A stretch of DNA of 55,918 nt, taken from NCBI GenBank assembly GCA_900315455.1, contig OMZE01000007.1:110447-166364 (forward strand), read 5' to 3'. Below the pieces are notes generated by a model, which did no database searches, was not told where the DNA came from, and saw only the letters and a list, made by a program, of their open reading frames with translations. The translations under genes were made by a program, and so were the position numbers. Each line of letters opens with the position of its first letter. Positions within the stretch are counted from its first letter, which is position 1. Of the stretch, positions 8,738-18,074 are shown in pieces. Source of the DNA: an uncultured Prevotellaceae bacterium. GTDB lineage: Bacteria > Bacteroidota > Bacteroidia > Bacteroidales > Bacteroidaceae.

Positions 8738-9715
8738 ATGGATTTCATTTTAAGTGCAGTAATCGTACTTGGAGGAATAGCATTGGTCGCCGCGCTGATC
8801 TTGTATTTCTGCTCCAAGAAGTTTGCTGTGAAAGAAGACCCGCGCTTGCCAAAGGTCATCGAACTGCTGCCGGGTGCCAACTGTGGTGGCTGTGGATTCG
8901 CCGGATGCGGGGGATTGGCAGATGCCTTGGTGAAAGGTGCCGACGCAGGGTCGCTCGACGGACTCAACTGTCCGGTGGGAGGACCTGATGTCATGGCCAA
9001 GGTAGCCGACTTGCTGGGAATGGCGATGGCCAACAGCGAGCCAAAAGTGGCCGTGGTGAGATGTAACGGCACATGTGAGAACAGACCTAAGGTGGTGGCT
9101 TACGACGGCCTACGCACTTGCTCTGCAATGAATGCCTGTGCGGCAGGTGAGACGGGGTGTGGATATGGATGCCTGGGATGTGGCGACTGTGTGGCTGCAT
9201 GCCAGTTTGGCGCAATAGTCATCAATGAGGAGACTGGTCTTCCAGAGGTAGAGGAAGAGAAGTGTACCGCCTGTGGCGCTTGCGTGAAGGCATGTCCGCG
9301 ACACATCATCGAGTTGCGCAAACGCGGACCCAAGAGCCGTAGGATATATGTACGCTGCGTAAACAAAGACAAGGGGGCCGTGGCAAGGAAAGCATGTAAG
9401 GCGGCCTGCATCGCCTGTGGAAAATGCGCCAAGGAATGTAAGTTCGAGGCCATTACCGTCGAGGGCAATATCTCGTATATCGACCCCGAGAAGTGCCGCC
9501 TCTGCCGCAAGTGCGAGGCTGCATGCCCCACAGGGTCTATTATTGCCGTCAATTTCCCACCGAGGAAGGAGAAACCGGCAGAGGCTGCTCCTGCTGCCAT
9601 CACCGCCAAGGCGGGGACGCCTGTGAAGGAAGCCATTTCTAAGGCTGCTTCCCCCAAGCCACAGACTGTAGAGAAGAATACGAACCCTAATAATGAGAAG
9701 GAGGCGCAATCATGA
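8738..9715 (+). CDS. rnfB: Rnf complex ferredoxin subunit RnfB
   Basis: A 325-residue electron-entry subunit of the Rnf ferredoxin:NAD oxidoreductase. One N-terminal membrane helix (residues 5-24) anchors it. Then comes the RnfB-specific cluster motif ANCGGCGFAGC at 48-57 with Cys78, and four ferredoxin-type groups at Cys141-155, Cys176-186, Cys220-234 and Cys253-263. The last 50 residues are an Ala/Pro/Lys-rich tail without a recognised domain. The stop overlaps the rnfC start (ATGA). Confidence 0.96.
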   Translation: MDFILSAVIVLGGIALVAALILYFCSKKFAVKEDPRLPKVIELLPGANCGGCGFAGCGGLADALVKGADAGSLDGLNCPVGGPDVMAKVADLLGMAMANSEPKVAVVRCNGTCENRPKVVAYDGLRTCSAMNACAAGETGCGYGCLGCGDCVAACQFGAIVINEETGLPEVEEEKCTACGACVKACPRHIIELRKRGPKSRRIYVRCVNKDKGAVARKACKAACIACGKCAKECKFEAITVEGNISYIDPEKCRLCRKCEAACPTGSIIAVNFPPRKEKPAEAAPAAITAKAGTPVKEAISKAASPKPQTVEKNTNPNNEKEAQS

Positions 9716-11064
9716 AACTGAGAACCTTTAGGATGGGTGGTGTGCACCCCGAAGAAAACAAACTGTCTTCCGAGGTGAAAACGGTGAAGGCTCCGTTGCC
9801 CGACCAGGCCGTATTCCCTCTCTCTCAGCATATCGGCGCACCTGCCAAGCCCGTCGTGGCGAAAGGCGATAACGTGAAGGTAGGTACTATGATTGCCGAG
9901 GCTGGCGGCTTCGTCTCCGCGCCAATCTTCTCCTCCGTTTCTGGAACGGTGCTCAAGATCGACAATGCCATCGATGCCACCGGTTATCTCAAACCTTCTG
10001 TCATCATCAAGGTCGAGGGCGATGAGTGGGAGGAGACCATCGACCGCACCGACAAACTCGAAACCCTGGCCAATCACCCTGAACTCACTCCCGAGGTCAT
10101 CGTCGAACGCGTGAAGATGGCGGGTATTACCGGTATGGGTGGCGCAGGCTTCCCCACGTTTATCAAACTCTGTCCGCCTCCCACGGCAAAGGCCGAGTGC
10201 GTCATCATCAATGGCGTGGAGTGCGAGCCCTATATCACTGCCGACTACCGCCTGATGATGGAGCATGCCGACGAGATATTGGTAGGACTCGAACTGCTCA
10301 TGAAGGCTGCCAAGGTCAACAAAGGCTATATCGGCATCGAGGACAACAAACCTGCTGCCATCGCCCTCTTCGAGGAGAAGACATCCGGCAGAGATGATAT
10401 CGAAATCGTGCCGCTTGCCAAGAAATACCCTCAAGGTGGTGAAAAACAATTGGTTGATGCCGTTATCCGCCGTCAGGTACCTGCCCCTCCTGCCATTCCC
10501 GTCAATGTGGGTGCCATTGTGCAGAACGTGGGCACAGCCTTCGCCGTCTATGAGGCGGTGATGAAGAATAAACCGCTCTTCGAGCGCTATACCACCGTCA
10601 CCGGCAAGCAACTCAAGAAGCCGGGTAATTTTCTGGTGAGAATGGGAACGCCAATGAAGAATCTCATTGAACTCTGTGGCGGAATGCCTGAAGGCGACAA
10701 CAAGGTGCTCGCTGGCGGTCCGATGATGGGCCGTGCGCTCACCTCCATAGATGTACCGGTGTGCAAGGGCACCAACAGCGTCACCATCATCAGCGGCGAC
10801 GAGGCAGTGAGAAAGACCCCGCAGCCTTGCATCAGGTGCGCCAAGTGCGTCAGTGCCTGTCCGATGGGGCTTGAGCCCTACCTGTTGGCATCGGTATCGT
10901 CGCTCCATCTCTGGGAGAAGGCCGAGGCCGAGGACATCACCTCTTGCATCGAGTGCGGCTCGTGCATGTTCACCTGTCCTGCCCACCGACCGCTGCTCGA
11001 TAACATTCGTTTGGGAAAATCTACCGTCATGGGCATCATCCGTGCCCGTAATGCCAAGAAATAG
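9712..11064 (+). CDS. rnfC: Rnf complex NADH-binding subunit RnfC
   Basis: A 450-residue subunit that passes electrons between the iron-sulfur chain and NAD. It has an N-terminal barrel-sandwich region (FPLSQHIGAPAKPVVAKGD), the nucleotide-binding region with TGMGGAGFPTF near residue 140 homologous to the 51-kDa subunit of complex I, and two 4Fe-4S motifs, CIRCAKCVSACP near 373 and CIECGSCMFTCP near 412. Length and order are typical of the short RnfC form without the long C-terminal extension of enterobacteria. Confidence 0.96.
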   Translation: MKLRTFRMGGVHPEENKLSSEVKTVKAPLPDQAVFPLSQHIGAPAKPVVAKGDNVKVGTMIAEAGGFVSAPIFSSVSGTVLKIDNAIDATGYLKPSVIIKVEGDEWEETIDRTDKLETLANHPELTPEVIVERVKMAGITGMGGAGFPTFIKLCPPPTAKAECVIINGVECEPYITADYRLMMEHADEILVGLELLMKAAKVNKGYIGIEDNKPAAIALFEEKTSGRDDIEIVPLAKKYPQGGEKQLVDAVIRRQVPAPPAIPVNVGAIVQNVGTAFAVYEAVMKNKPLFERYTTVTGKQLKKPGNFLVRMGTPMKNLIELCGGMPEGDNKVLAGGPMMGRALTSIDVPVCKGTNSVTIISGDEAVRKTPQPCIRCAKCVSACPMGLEPYLLASVSSLHLWEKAEAEDITSCIECGSCMFTCPAHRPLLDNIRLGKSTVMGIIRARNAKK

Positions 11065-11074
11065 TTTTTAGGTT

Positions 11075-12070
11075 ATGGGAAAATTAATCATTTCTCTTTC
11101 TCCACATGCCCACGGCAATGACTCCGTGGAGCGCAATATGTATGGAGTAATCATTGCGCTGCTGCCGGCTCTTCTGGTGTCGTTCTGGTTCTTCGGACTG
11201 GGTTCGGCCATCGTGTGTGCCGCCAGCGTGGGCGCTTGTGTGTTCTTCGAATGGGCCATCTCTAAATATTTGCTCCATCGCACACCCACCATCTCCGATG
11301 GGTCGGCCATTCTTACCGGACTGTTGCTCGGATTCAACCTGCCGTCAAACTTACCGGTGTGGATTATCTTCATTGGTGCGCTGGTAGCCATAGGCATCGG
11401 CAAGATGACCTTTGGCGGACTGGGCTGCAATCCTTTCAACCCAGCCCTCGTGGGACGTTGCTTCCTGCTCGTCTCCTTCCCGGCACAGATGACTTCGTGG
11501 CCCGTTGTCGGACAGTGGGGGAGTTATGTAGACGCTACTACCGGAGCCACTCCGCTGAGCATCATGAAAGAGGCCATCAAAACGGGCGATGCCTCAGTGC
11601 TTGAAAAGTTGCCAAGTTCGCTCAATATGCTGCTCGGCAATGTGACCGAAGGCGGTGCAGGTACGATTGGTGAAATCTGTGCCCTGGCTCTGCTTCTCGG
11701 ACTGGTCTATATGCTGTGGAAGAAAATCATCACCTGGCATATCCCCGTCAGCATCATTGCCACGGTATTCGTGTTCTGTGGCCTTCTCCATCTGGCCAAT
11801 CCTGTCTATGCCAACCCGTTTGCCGCCATCCTCAGTGGTGGTCTGATGTTGGGCGCCATCTTCATGGCTACCGACTATGTCACCTCACCGATGACGCACA
11901 AGGGACAACTCATCTATGGCGTCGGCATCGGCCTGCTCACCGTCGTGATTCGCAACTGGGGTTCTTATCCCGAGGGAATGTCGTTTGCCATTCTCATCAT
12001 GAACGCATTCACGCCGCTCATCAATGCTTATGTCAAACCTAAACGATTTGGGGAGGTAGTGGAAAAATGA
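11075..12070 (+). CDS. rnfD: Rnf complex membrane subunit RnfD
   Basis: A 331-residue integral membrane subunit with about nine to ten membrane segments, related to NqrB. The likely site for covalent FMN attachment is the Thr in DATTGATPLS at about residues 154-163. GGLGCNPFNPALVGR near 115 is a conserved family segment. It takes part in the ion-translocating step. Its stop overlaps the rnfG start (ATGA). Confidence 0.95.
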   Translation: MGKLIISLSPHAHGNDSVERNMYGVIIALLPALLVSFWFFGLGSAIVCAASVGACVFFEWAISKYLLHRTPTISDGSAILTGLLLGFNLPSNLPVWIIFIGALVAIGIGKMTFGGLGCNPFNPALVGRCFLLVSFPAQMTSWPVVGQWGSYVDATTGATPLSIMKEAIKTGDASVLEKLPSSLNMLLGNVTEGGAGTIGEICALALLLGLVYMLWKKIITWHIPVSIIATVFVFCGLLHLANPVYANPFAAILSGGLMLGAIFMATDYVTSPMTHKGQLIYGVGIGLLTVVIRNWGSYPEGMSFAILIMNAFTPLINAYVKPKRFGEVVEK

Positions 12071-12690
12071 AAAAACTCGAATCATCATTATTCAATATGG
12101 TGGCGGTGCTCGTCGTCGTGGCGCTGATCATGGCCGGACTGCTCGCCATAGTCAACCATGTCACCGAGGCGCCCATACGCCTGCAGGCAGAGAAGGCTCT
12201 CGCCGATGGCATCAAGACGGTGCTCGGTAGCGACAACCTCAAGGTGACAGCCAACGACACTATCCGCAAGGACATCGATGGCAAGGAGCAGGTCTTTATA
12301 GTGCACAAGGCTTCTGATGCCAGTGGCAAGGAACTGGGGGCTGCCGTGGAGAGTACCACCATGGGCTTTGGCGGCGATCTGAAAGTGCTCGTGGGATTCA
12401 ATCCTGCAGGCGAGATTTTGGGCTATACCCTCCTCGCCCATGCCGAGACACCGGGTTTGGGTGCCAAAGCCGACAAGTGGTTCCAGAAAGACGGAAAGGC
12501 CAGCATCATCGGCCTTAACCCCGCCACACCTCTCTCTGTGACAAAGGATGGTGGACAGGTGGATGCCATCACGGCCTCTACCATTACCTCCAGGGCTTTC
12601 CTGAAGGCGGTCAACCAAGCCTATGAAGTATATGTGAAACAGAACACCGACGCCAAGAGCGGTGCCACGAAAAAGGTAGCCATCAAATAA
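12067..12690 (+). CDS. rnfG: Rnf complex FMN-binding subunit RnfG
   Basis: A 207-residue NqrC-like subunit. One N-terminal helix (residues 9-28) anchors a periplasmic FMN-binding domain. LLAHAETPGLGAKAD near 120 and DAITASTITSRAF near 166 are characteristic; the Thr in the second motif is expected to carry FMN through a phosphoester bond. It passes electrons across the membrane face between RnfD and the RnfA/E core. Confidence 0.95.
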   Translation: MKKLESSLFNMVAVLVVVALIMAGLLAIVNHVTEAPIRLQAEKALADGIKTVLGSDNLKVTANDTIRKDIDGKEQVFIVHKASDASGKELGAAVESTTMGFGGDLKVLVGFNPAGEILGYTLLAHAETPGLGAKADKWFQKDGKASIIGLNPATPLSVTKDGGQVDAITASTITSRAFLKAVNQAYEVYVKQNTDAKSGATKKVAIK

Positions 12691-12704
12691 GAAAGGAGTC
12701 AACT

Positions 12705-13289
12705 ATGAGTAATATGAAAATTCTCGTCAACGGACTGATTAAGGAGAACCCTACCTTCGTCCTCATGCTCGGCATGTGTCCTACGCTGGCCACCACCACC
12801 TCGGCCATCAACGGCCTGTCGATGGGTCTGGCCACCATGGTGGTGCTGATATGCTCCAACGTCGTTATCTCTTGCATCAAGAACCTCACGCCCGACAAGG
12901 TGCGCATTCCGGTGTTCATCGTGGTCATCGCCTCGTTCGTCACCGTCATCCAGTTGGTCATCAAGGCATTCCTTCCTGATGTCGACAAGGAACTGGGCCT
13001 CTTCATCCCGCTCATCGTGGTCAACTGTATCATCCTCGGACGTGCAGAGGCCTTTGCCAGCAAGAACAACCCCGTGGCAAGTTTCTTCGATGGCATCGGC
13101 ATCGGACTCGGCTTTACCTTTGCCCTTACCCTCCTGGGCATGATGCGCGAACTCTTCGGCGCAGGGTCGCTTTTCGGCATACACCTGTTGCCCGAGACCC
13201 TCAACATCCTTATCTTCGTCTTGCCTCCGGGAGCCTTCATCTCGCTGGGCTATCTCATCGCTATCGTCAATAAACTCAGAAAGGCATAA
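12705..13289 (+). CDS. rnfE: Rnf complex membrane subunit RnfE
   Basis: A 194-residue six-helix subunit homologous to NqrD and RnfA. It starts with [20 protein letters not shown], and the Cys near residue 25 matches the family Cys that helps hold a membrane-embedded iron-sulfur cluster shared with RnfA. Its stop is two bases before rnfA. Confidence 0.95.
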   Translation: MSNMKILVNGLIKENPTFVLMLGMCPTLATTTSAINGLSMGLATMVVLICSNVVISCIKNLTPDKVRIPVFIVVIASFVTVIQLVIKAFLPDVDKELGLFIPLIVVNCIILGRAEAFASKNNPVASFFDGIGIGLGFTFALTLLGMMRELFGAGSLFGIHLLPETLNILIFVLPPGAFISLGYLIAIVNKLRKA

Positions 13290-13291
13290 CT

Positions 13292-13894
13292 ATGGAATAC
13301 ATCTTGATATTCATATCGGCAATATTTGTCAACAACATTGTGTTGTCGCAGTTCCTCGGCATCTGCCCATTCCTCGGCGTGTCGAAGAAGATTGATACCG
13401 CACTCGGCATGGGCGGGGCAGTGGCTTTCGTGCTCACTCTCGCTACCATCGTCACCTTCCTGGTGCAGAAATACGTATTGGAGCCTTTCTCGCTGGAATA
13501 CCTCCAGACACTGGCGTTCATCCTTGTCATCGCCTCGCTGGTGCAGATGGTGGAGATTATCCTGAAGAAGGTGTCGCCAAGCCTCTATCAGGCACTGGGT
13601 ATCTTCCTTCCGCTCATCACCACCAACTGTGCCGTATTGGGTGTGGCTATCCTTGTCATACAGAAAGACTACAATCTGCTCGAGTCGGTGGTATATGCGT
13701 TCTCCACGGCAATAGGCTTCGCCCTTGCCCTGGCAGTGTTTGCCGGCATCCGCGAACAACTGGCGTTGGTCAAGGTGCCCAAGGGCATGAGCGGCATGGC
13801 TATCGTCATGGTTACCGCCGGTTTGCTCAGTCTGGCTTTCATGGGATTCTCGGGTGTGGATGGCGGACTGAAGACACTCTTCGGACTCGACTAA
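13292..13894 (+). CDS. rnfA: Rnf complex membrane subunit RnfA
   Basis: A 200-residue six-helix subunit homologous to NqrE. It has the typical opening [20 protein letters not shown] (the Cys is the cluster ligand) and the mirrored [11 protein letters not shown] segment near residue 110. It pairs with RnfE in inverted orientation to form the core of the pump. It is the last gene of the operon and is followed by a strong hairpin. Confidence 0.95.
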   Translation: MEYILIFISAIFVNNIVLSQFLGICPFLGVSKKIDTALGMGGAVAFVLTLATIVTFLVQKYVLEPFSLEYLQTLAFILVIASLVQMVEIILKKVSPSLYQALGIFLPLITTNCAVLGVAILVIQKDYNLLESVVYAFSTAIGFALALAVFAGIREQLALVKVPKGMSGMAIVMVTAGLLSLAFMGFSGVDGGLKTLFGLD

Positions 13895-13900
13895 GTAAAC

Positions 13901-13932
13901 ATAGGGTGGGGGATTCCCACCCTATGATTTTT
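13901..13932 (+). terminator. Terminator of the rnf operon
   Basis: ATAGGGTGGG and CCCACCCTAT form a perfect ten-base-pair stem with a five-base loop, followed by GATTTTTC, seven bases after the rnfA stop. Confidence 0.9.
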
Positions 13933-13977
13933 CATGTATATTGTATCACTTAATTATTATATTCTTATCAAGGAAAA

Positions 13978-15015
13978 ATGAAGAAAACGATTTTGGTAAC
14001 GGGTGGCACGGGCTTCATTGGCTCGCATACCACCGTAGAACTCCAACAGGCGGGTTACGATGTGGTCATCGTCGACAATCTCTCCAACTCCAAAGCCGAA
14101 GTGCTCGATGGCATTGAGAAAATCACAGGCATACGCCCTGCTTTCGAGCAGGTAGACTGCTGCGACATGCCGGCACTCGAAGGCGTGTTTGCCAAATATC
14201 CTGGCATTCAGGGCATCATCCATTTCGCTGCGAGCAAGGCCGTGGGCGAGAGCGTGGAGAAACCGCTGCTCTACTACCGCAACAACCTCAACAGCCTCAT
14301 CAACCTGCTTGAACTCATGCCCAAATATCAGGTCAAGGGCATTATCTTCTCTTCGTCGTGCACGGTCTACGGACAACCTTCTCCCGAGAACCTGCCCGTG
14401 ACAGAGGAGGCTCCTATCCAGAAGGCACTCAGCCCCTATGGCAACACCAAGCAAATCAACGAGGAAATCATCCAGGACTATATCCACAGCGGGGCGAACA
14501 TCAAGTCGGTTATCCTGCGCTATTTCAACCCCATTGGTGCGCATCCCTCGGCATTGATAGGCGAGTTGCCCATCGGTGTGCCGATGAATCTCATTCCTTT
14601 CGTCACGCAGACGGCCATCGGAGTGCGCAAGCAACTCAAGATCTTTGGCAATGATTACAACACGCCCGACGGCACCTGTATCCGCGACTATATCTATGTG
14701 GTCGACCTGGCCAAAGCCCATGTGGCAGCCATGACACGCGTGCTCGAGAAAGACACCGACCCTGTGGAGATTTTCAATATCGGCACCGGTCGTGGCCTGA
14801 GTACTCTCGAGGTGGTCGAGGGCTTCGAGAAAGCCACTGGCGTGAAAGTCAACTGGGAGTATGCCCCCCGTCGCGAGGGCGACATCGAGAAGGTATGGGG
14901 CAATGTCGACAAGGCCAATAAAGTTCTTGGATGGCGGGCCGACACTCCCATCGCCGATGTTCTCGCTTCGGCATGGAAATGGCAGGAAAAACTCCGTGAA
15001 GACGGAGTGATGTAA
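13978..15015 (+). CDS. galE: UDP-glucose 4-epimerase GalE
   Basis: A 345-residue short-chain dehydrogenase-type epimerase that interconverts UDP-glucose and UDP-galactose for galactose use and for glycan precursors. The NAD-binding GGTGFIGSHT is at residues 9-18, SSSCTVYG near 122-129, and the catalytic YGNTK (Tyr153, Lys157) follows. The C-terminal half has the usual DYIYVVDLAKAH and NIGTGRGLSTLEVV segments. Length is typical. It stands alone between two terminators. No clear TAnnTTTG box is seen in the 83-base upstream gap. Confidence 0.96.
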   Translation: MKKTILVTGGTGFIGSHTTVELQQAGYDVVIVDNLSNSKAEVLDGIEKITGIRPAFEQVDCCDMPALEGVFAKYPGIQGIIHFAASKAVGESVEKPLLYYRNNLNSLINLLELMPKYQVKGIIFSSSCTVYGQPSPENLPVTEEAPIQKALSPYGNTKQINEEIIQDYIHSGANIKSVILRYFNPIGAHPSALIGELPIGVPMNLIPFVTQTAIGVRKQLKIFGNDYNTPDGTCIRDYIYVVDLAKAHVAAMTRVLEKDTDPVEIFNIGTGRGLSTLEVVEGFEKATGVKVNWEYAPRREGDIEKVWGNVDKANKVLGWRADTPIADVLASAWKWQEKLREDGVM

Positions 15016-15026
15016 ACCATATCAAC

Positions 15027-15076
15027 AAAAAAAGACACAGAGGTAAGGGCTTTCTCTTTCCTCTGTGTCTTTTTTT
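15027..15076. terminator. Bidirectional terminator between galE and addB
   Basis: Seventeen-base perfect arms (A-run plus GACACAGAGG, and CCTCTGTGTC plus T-run) around a 16-base loop give a stem with a T-run on either strand, placed between two convergent genes. The CACAGAG core resembles the hairpins at 29459-29519 and 39612-39665. Confidence 0.9.
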
Positions 15077-15087
15077 CTTTGCGTTGT

Positions 15088-18063
15088 CTACTTCTTCACA
15101 ATCGACCCGCACAACCGCTTGTAGGGACAGTTCTTGCAGGTTGTTTTGTCTTCTGTAGGCTTAAACGGGTGAGTAGGCTCAAAGATTTCGCCGATGAGTT
15201 GACTGAGCCGCTCTTCCATCTCGTCGTTATAGTCGCGAATATCGTTGATTTCTATCGTTTCCTTCTTCTTTCCCGTACCCTGACTGAACTTCAGCACGGG
15301 CGAATAGTCTTCTTTCCCGGAATGCTGGATAAACAGCAGTGCCGGACTGACTGGCAATCCTTGTGGATTCACCTCTGCCGACTTGCTCACTATCCAGGAG
15401 TAGAGCATGGCTTGCAGGTAATAGTCGCTGTGGTCTTTTATCTTCTCGGGCGAGAACACATCGTCCATGCACGACAGTGTTTTCAGGTCTTTGTTGCCTG
15501 TCTTGTAGTCGAGCACCCTGAGTCGCCGCACCCCGTCTTTTCCCGTCACTTCATCCAGACGGTCGATGAATCCGCCCACGCTGACTTTTTTCATTCCTTT
15601 ACTGGTCTTTGCCATGATGGTGCCCGTCACCTTGCCTTCCAACCCATGGATGGCGAAAGGAGCCAGTTGACTGTCGATGGTGAGCAGTTGTTTCAGGTAG
15701 TGCATGATGACGTTGCGGTGGATGAGTTGCAGTCCGTTATACTCAGGGCTTTCTTTCTCTTCTACTTTGAAGAGGTCCTGGCAGAAGGCTTTGTTAACCG
15801 CCCACTCCATCTGTGTTTTCGATTTGATGACGTTCTCTATCTGCTGCTTCTCCACCGGATGGCCCTCTGCCGAGAAGGGATGGGCCTCGTCTACTGTTTT
15901 CCTGTCCACACCGGTGATGCTGTCGTAGACAAACAGCGAGGCATTGTGGAAGATGGTGCCGAAGATGCGGTTGTCTATCTCGTCGCTGTCATCATCCGGT
16001 TCCTTGATTCCCGCAATGTCGTAGTAATAGAATTGCAGTCCGCAACGGAGATAGCGGTTGATGGAAGTAGGCGAGAGGTAGTCCTTCTTCTCCAGTTTCG
16101 CCAATACCTCGGGTGTCTTCTCGATAGGACGTTTCTCCCATACAATGGGAACCTGTTCGGTGTGAAGTGCCATGCGGTCTATTGTCATTCCGCTCTCTAC
16201 TAACAGTTGGAGCATGAAGCGGCTCATTTCTCCAGTGTTCTTGTTGTCTGCGGCATTCACATACATGATGGTCACATCTTTCGCCCGTTGTATCATCCGG
16301 TAGAAATAATAGGCGTAGAGGCTCACGTTGTAGTCAATGGTCGACAGTCCGTAGGCCTTGCGGATAGACTGTGGGATAAACGATGACAGGTCGGCACCCT
16401 GTGGCATGTTGCCCTCGTTGCACGACAGTATCAGCAGATGGTCGAAGTCGAGGTTACGGGTTTCGAGCACCCCCATCACCTGCAGCCCTACTGCCGGTTC
16501 GCCGTGGTAGGGCACACGTGTGGTGTTCACCACTTGTCTGATGAGTCTGAAGTAGGTCACCTTGTCAGTGGCCAGGTCACCGCTTTTCACCAGTCCGCTC
16601 ATCTTGTTCATGAGGGTATAGACCCGGAATATCGACTCATGGTCGAAAGGACTGTCGGGCTTCTGCTGATGTGCCTCTATGGCGATACCTTTCAGCAATG
16701 CGAGCAGCCATTCGTTGATGGTTTCCAACTCGTTGTAGGTCTTGCTTCCGTCGTTCTTGCTCAGGTCTCTGAAGAGCAGCCGCAGACCGTCGTCCTGGGC
16801 CAGTTCTTCGCGCCTGGGATAGTAGCGGTGGCGTCGGGTGATGTCTTCCGACACCTCTGCGGCTTTGGGCGAGATAAACATGGCATAGGGATGCCGGAGC
16901 ACGGCATTCACATATTTCTGCCTGTATTGGTTGCCGCGAATGCCATACATGTTGAGGTCGAGCAACAGGGTGAGCAGAGATGCTGCCGAGGTGTGCGACA
17001 GGGGGAATCCCGTGGTGATGTTCAGGTCGCTCACCGCAGGAGGGATGCTGTGCACCACGGTGGGGAGTAATGTCTCGTCGCACATCACCACGGCACTCCT
17101 GTTGCCGGCTTTCACCCTGTCGTCGTCGTTGCTGAGCCATTCGCCCACGTAGCGGGCTTGCACGTTGCCTGTGGGGGCACCGATGAAGCGTATTCGCTTA
17201 CCGTTGGCCATGTTGTTGTAGATGGCATCGTTGTCGTTGTCGAAGACGTTGGGAAACCTGAGCAGTGCATTTTTCACAAACGTGCCGGCTTCGTATGGTC
17301 TTGTCTCATCATCGATATAGTATTTGTCGAAGTCCCAGTAAAACAAAGCCTGGCTCTCTCGTTTCAGCCGTTCGAAGAGTTTCCGTTCCACTTCTTGCAG
17401 GGCGTTGAAGCCCACCATGAGGTAAGGTCCTTCGCCGAAACTGATGCTCTCGTCGCTCACCACGCTGCGGTAGAGTGCTCCTTCATAGGCGAGTCCTTGT
17501 TCACGTAGCCGTTTGTTGAAGTCGGTATACACTTCACCGAAATGACTCCACAAATGGAGAAATTTCTCTTTCAGTTTACTGTTTTGGTGCTCGTCGAAAT
17601 TATCGAAGAAGTGTTTCAGCACTTCTATCTGTTGCTCGCTCAGGTAGTCAAGATTGTCGTAGGCATGCAGGTCGCGAAGGTTGGCGAACACATCGGTGGC
17701 TTTGGCCATGCATTTGTCGATATCGTCGAAGTCCGACAGCAGCACGGTGCCCCATCCATAGAACTGGTCGAGCAATTCCTTGCTGCCGGTGCATTGGTTG
17801 AAACTCTTGTGCAGTTCGCAAACCAGTTTGATGTCATCAGCGATGACAAGGTCCGACTTGCCCTGCAGCATCTCGCTGATGGTGGTGTAGGTGGGACTCC
17901 AGATAGGTTTGTCGGTGAGTGCCGCGAGATGTTCGTTGATGAACAGTGAGGCGCGTTTGTTGGGAAACACCAGGGTTACGCCCGACATGTCGTGGCCGTA
18001 CCGTTTCAAGAGGTCCTTAGCCACATATTTCAAGAAAGGAGAATTCTTTTCCATCGTCATCAT
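15088..18063 (-). CDS. addB: AddB-like PD-(D/E)XK nuclease/inactive helicase subunit
   Basis: A 991-residue partner of the AddA-like helicase-nuclease in double-strand-break processing. The N-terminal two thirds resemble a degenerate superfamily 1 helicase, with VTLVFPNKRASLFINEHL in place of a Walker A motif. The C-terminal third is a RecB-type nuclease with LDYKTG near residue 850, and iron-sulfur ligands C-x2-C-x6-C in CKNCPYKRLCG near 976-986 plus an upstream Cys in RCGLQFYYYDIAG near 672. The ATG at 18063 is chosen because it lies 11 bases after the addA stop; a longer reading would overlap addA. Sequence divergence from firmicute AddB makes the symbol family-level. Confidence 0.82.
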   Translation of the reverse strand: MMTMEKNSPFLKYVAKDLLKRYGHDMSGVTLVFPNKRASLFINEHLAALTDKPIWSPTYTTISEMLQGKSDLVIADDIKLVCELHKSFNQCTGSKELLDQFYGWGTVLLSDFDDIDKCMAKATDVFANLRDLHAYDNLDYLSEQQIEVLKHFFDNFDEHQNSKLKEKFLHLWSHFGEVYTDFNKRLREQGLAYEGALYRSVVSDESISFGEGPYLMVGFNALQEVERKLFERLKRESQALFYWDFDKYYIDDETRPYEAGTFVKNALLRFPNVFDNDNDAIYNNMANGKRIRFIGAPTGNVQARYVGEWLSNDDDRVKAGNRSAVVMCDETLLPTVVHSIPPAVSDLNITTGFPLSHTSAASLLTLLLDLNMYGIRGNQYRQKYVNAVLRHPYAMFISPKAAEVSEDITRRHRYYPRREELAQDDGLRLLFRDLSKNDGSKTYNELETINEWLLALLKGIAIEAHQQKPDSPFDHESIFRVYTLMNKMSGLVKSGDLATDKVTYFRLIRQVVNTTRVPYHGEPAVGLQVMGVLETRNLDFDHLLILSCNEGNMPQGADLSSFIPQSIRKAYGLSTIDYNVSLYAYYFYRMIQRAKDVTIMYVNAADNKNTGEMSRFMLQLLVESGMTIDRMALHTEQVPIVWEKRPIEKTPEVLAKLEKKDYLSPTSINRYLRCGLQFYYYDIAGIKEPDDDSDEIDNRIFGTIFHNASLFVYDSITGVDRKTVDEAHPFSAEGHPVEKQQIENVIKSKTQMEWAVNKAFCQDLFKVEEKESPEYNGLQLIHRNVIMHYLKQLLTIDSQLAPFAIHGLEGKVTGTIMAKTSKGMKKVSVGGFIDRLDEVTGKDGVRRLRVLDYKTGNKDLKTLSCMDDVFSPEKIKDHSDYYLQAMLYSWIVSKSAEVNPQGLPVSPALLFIQHSGKEDYSPVLKFSQGTGKKKETIEINDIRDYNDEMEERLSQLIGEIFEPTHPFKPTEDKTTCKNCPYKRLCGSIVKK

Positions 18064-18074
18064 TTTTTTTGTTA

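Noticed and set aside
9100-10986. Long minus-strand open frame (628 codons) across rnfB and rnfC
   Set aside because: It lies opposite two clear Rnf genes, has low-complexity His/Asp-rich sequence and no domain; it is a by-product of GC-rich codon use.
15079-16203. Plus-strand open frame of 374 codons
   Set aside because: It is antisense to the nuclease domain of the AddB-like gene; the real frame has PD-(D/E)XK and Cys motifs.
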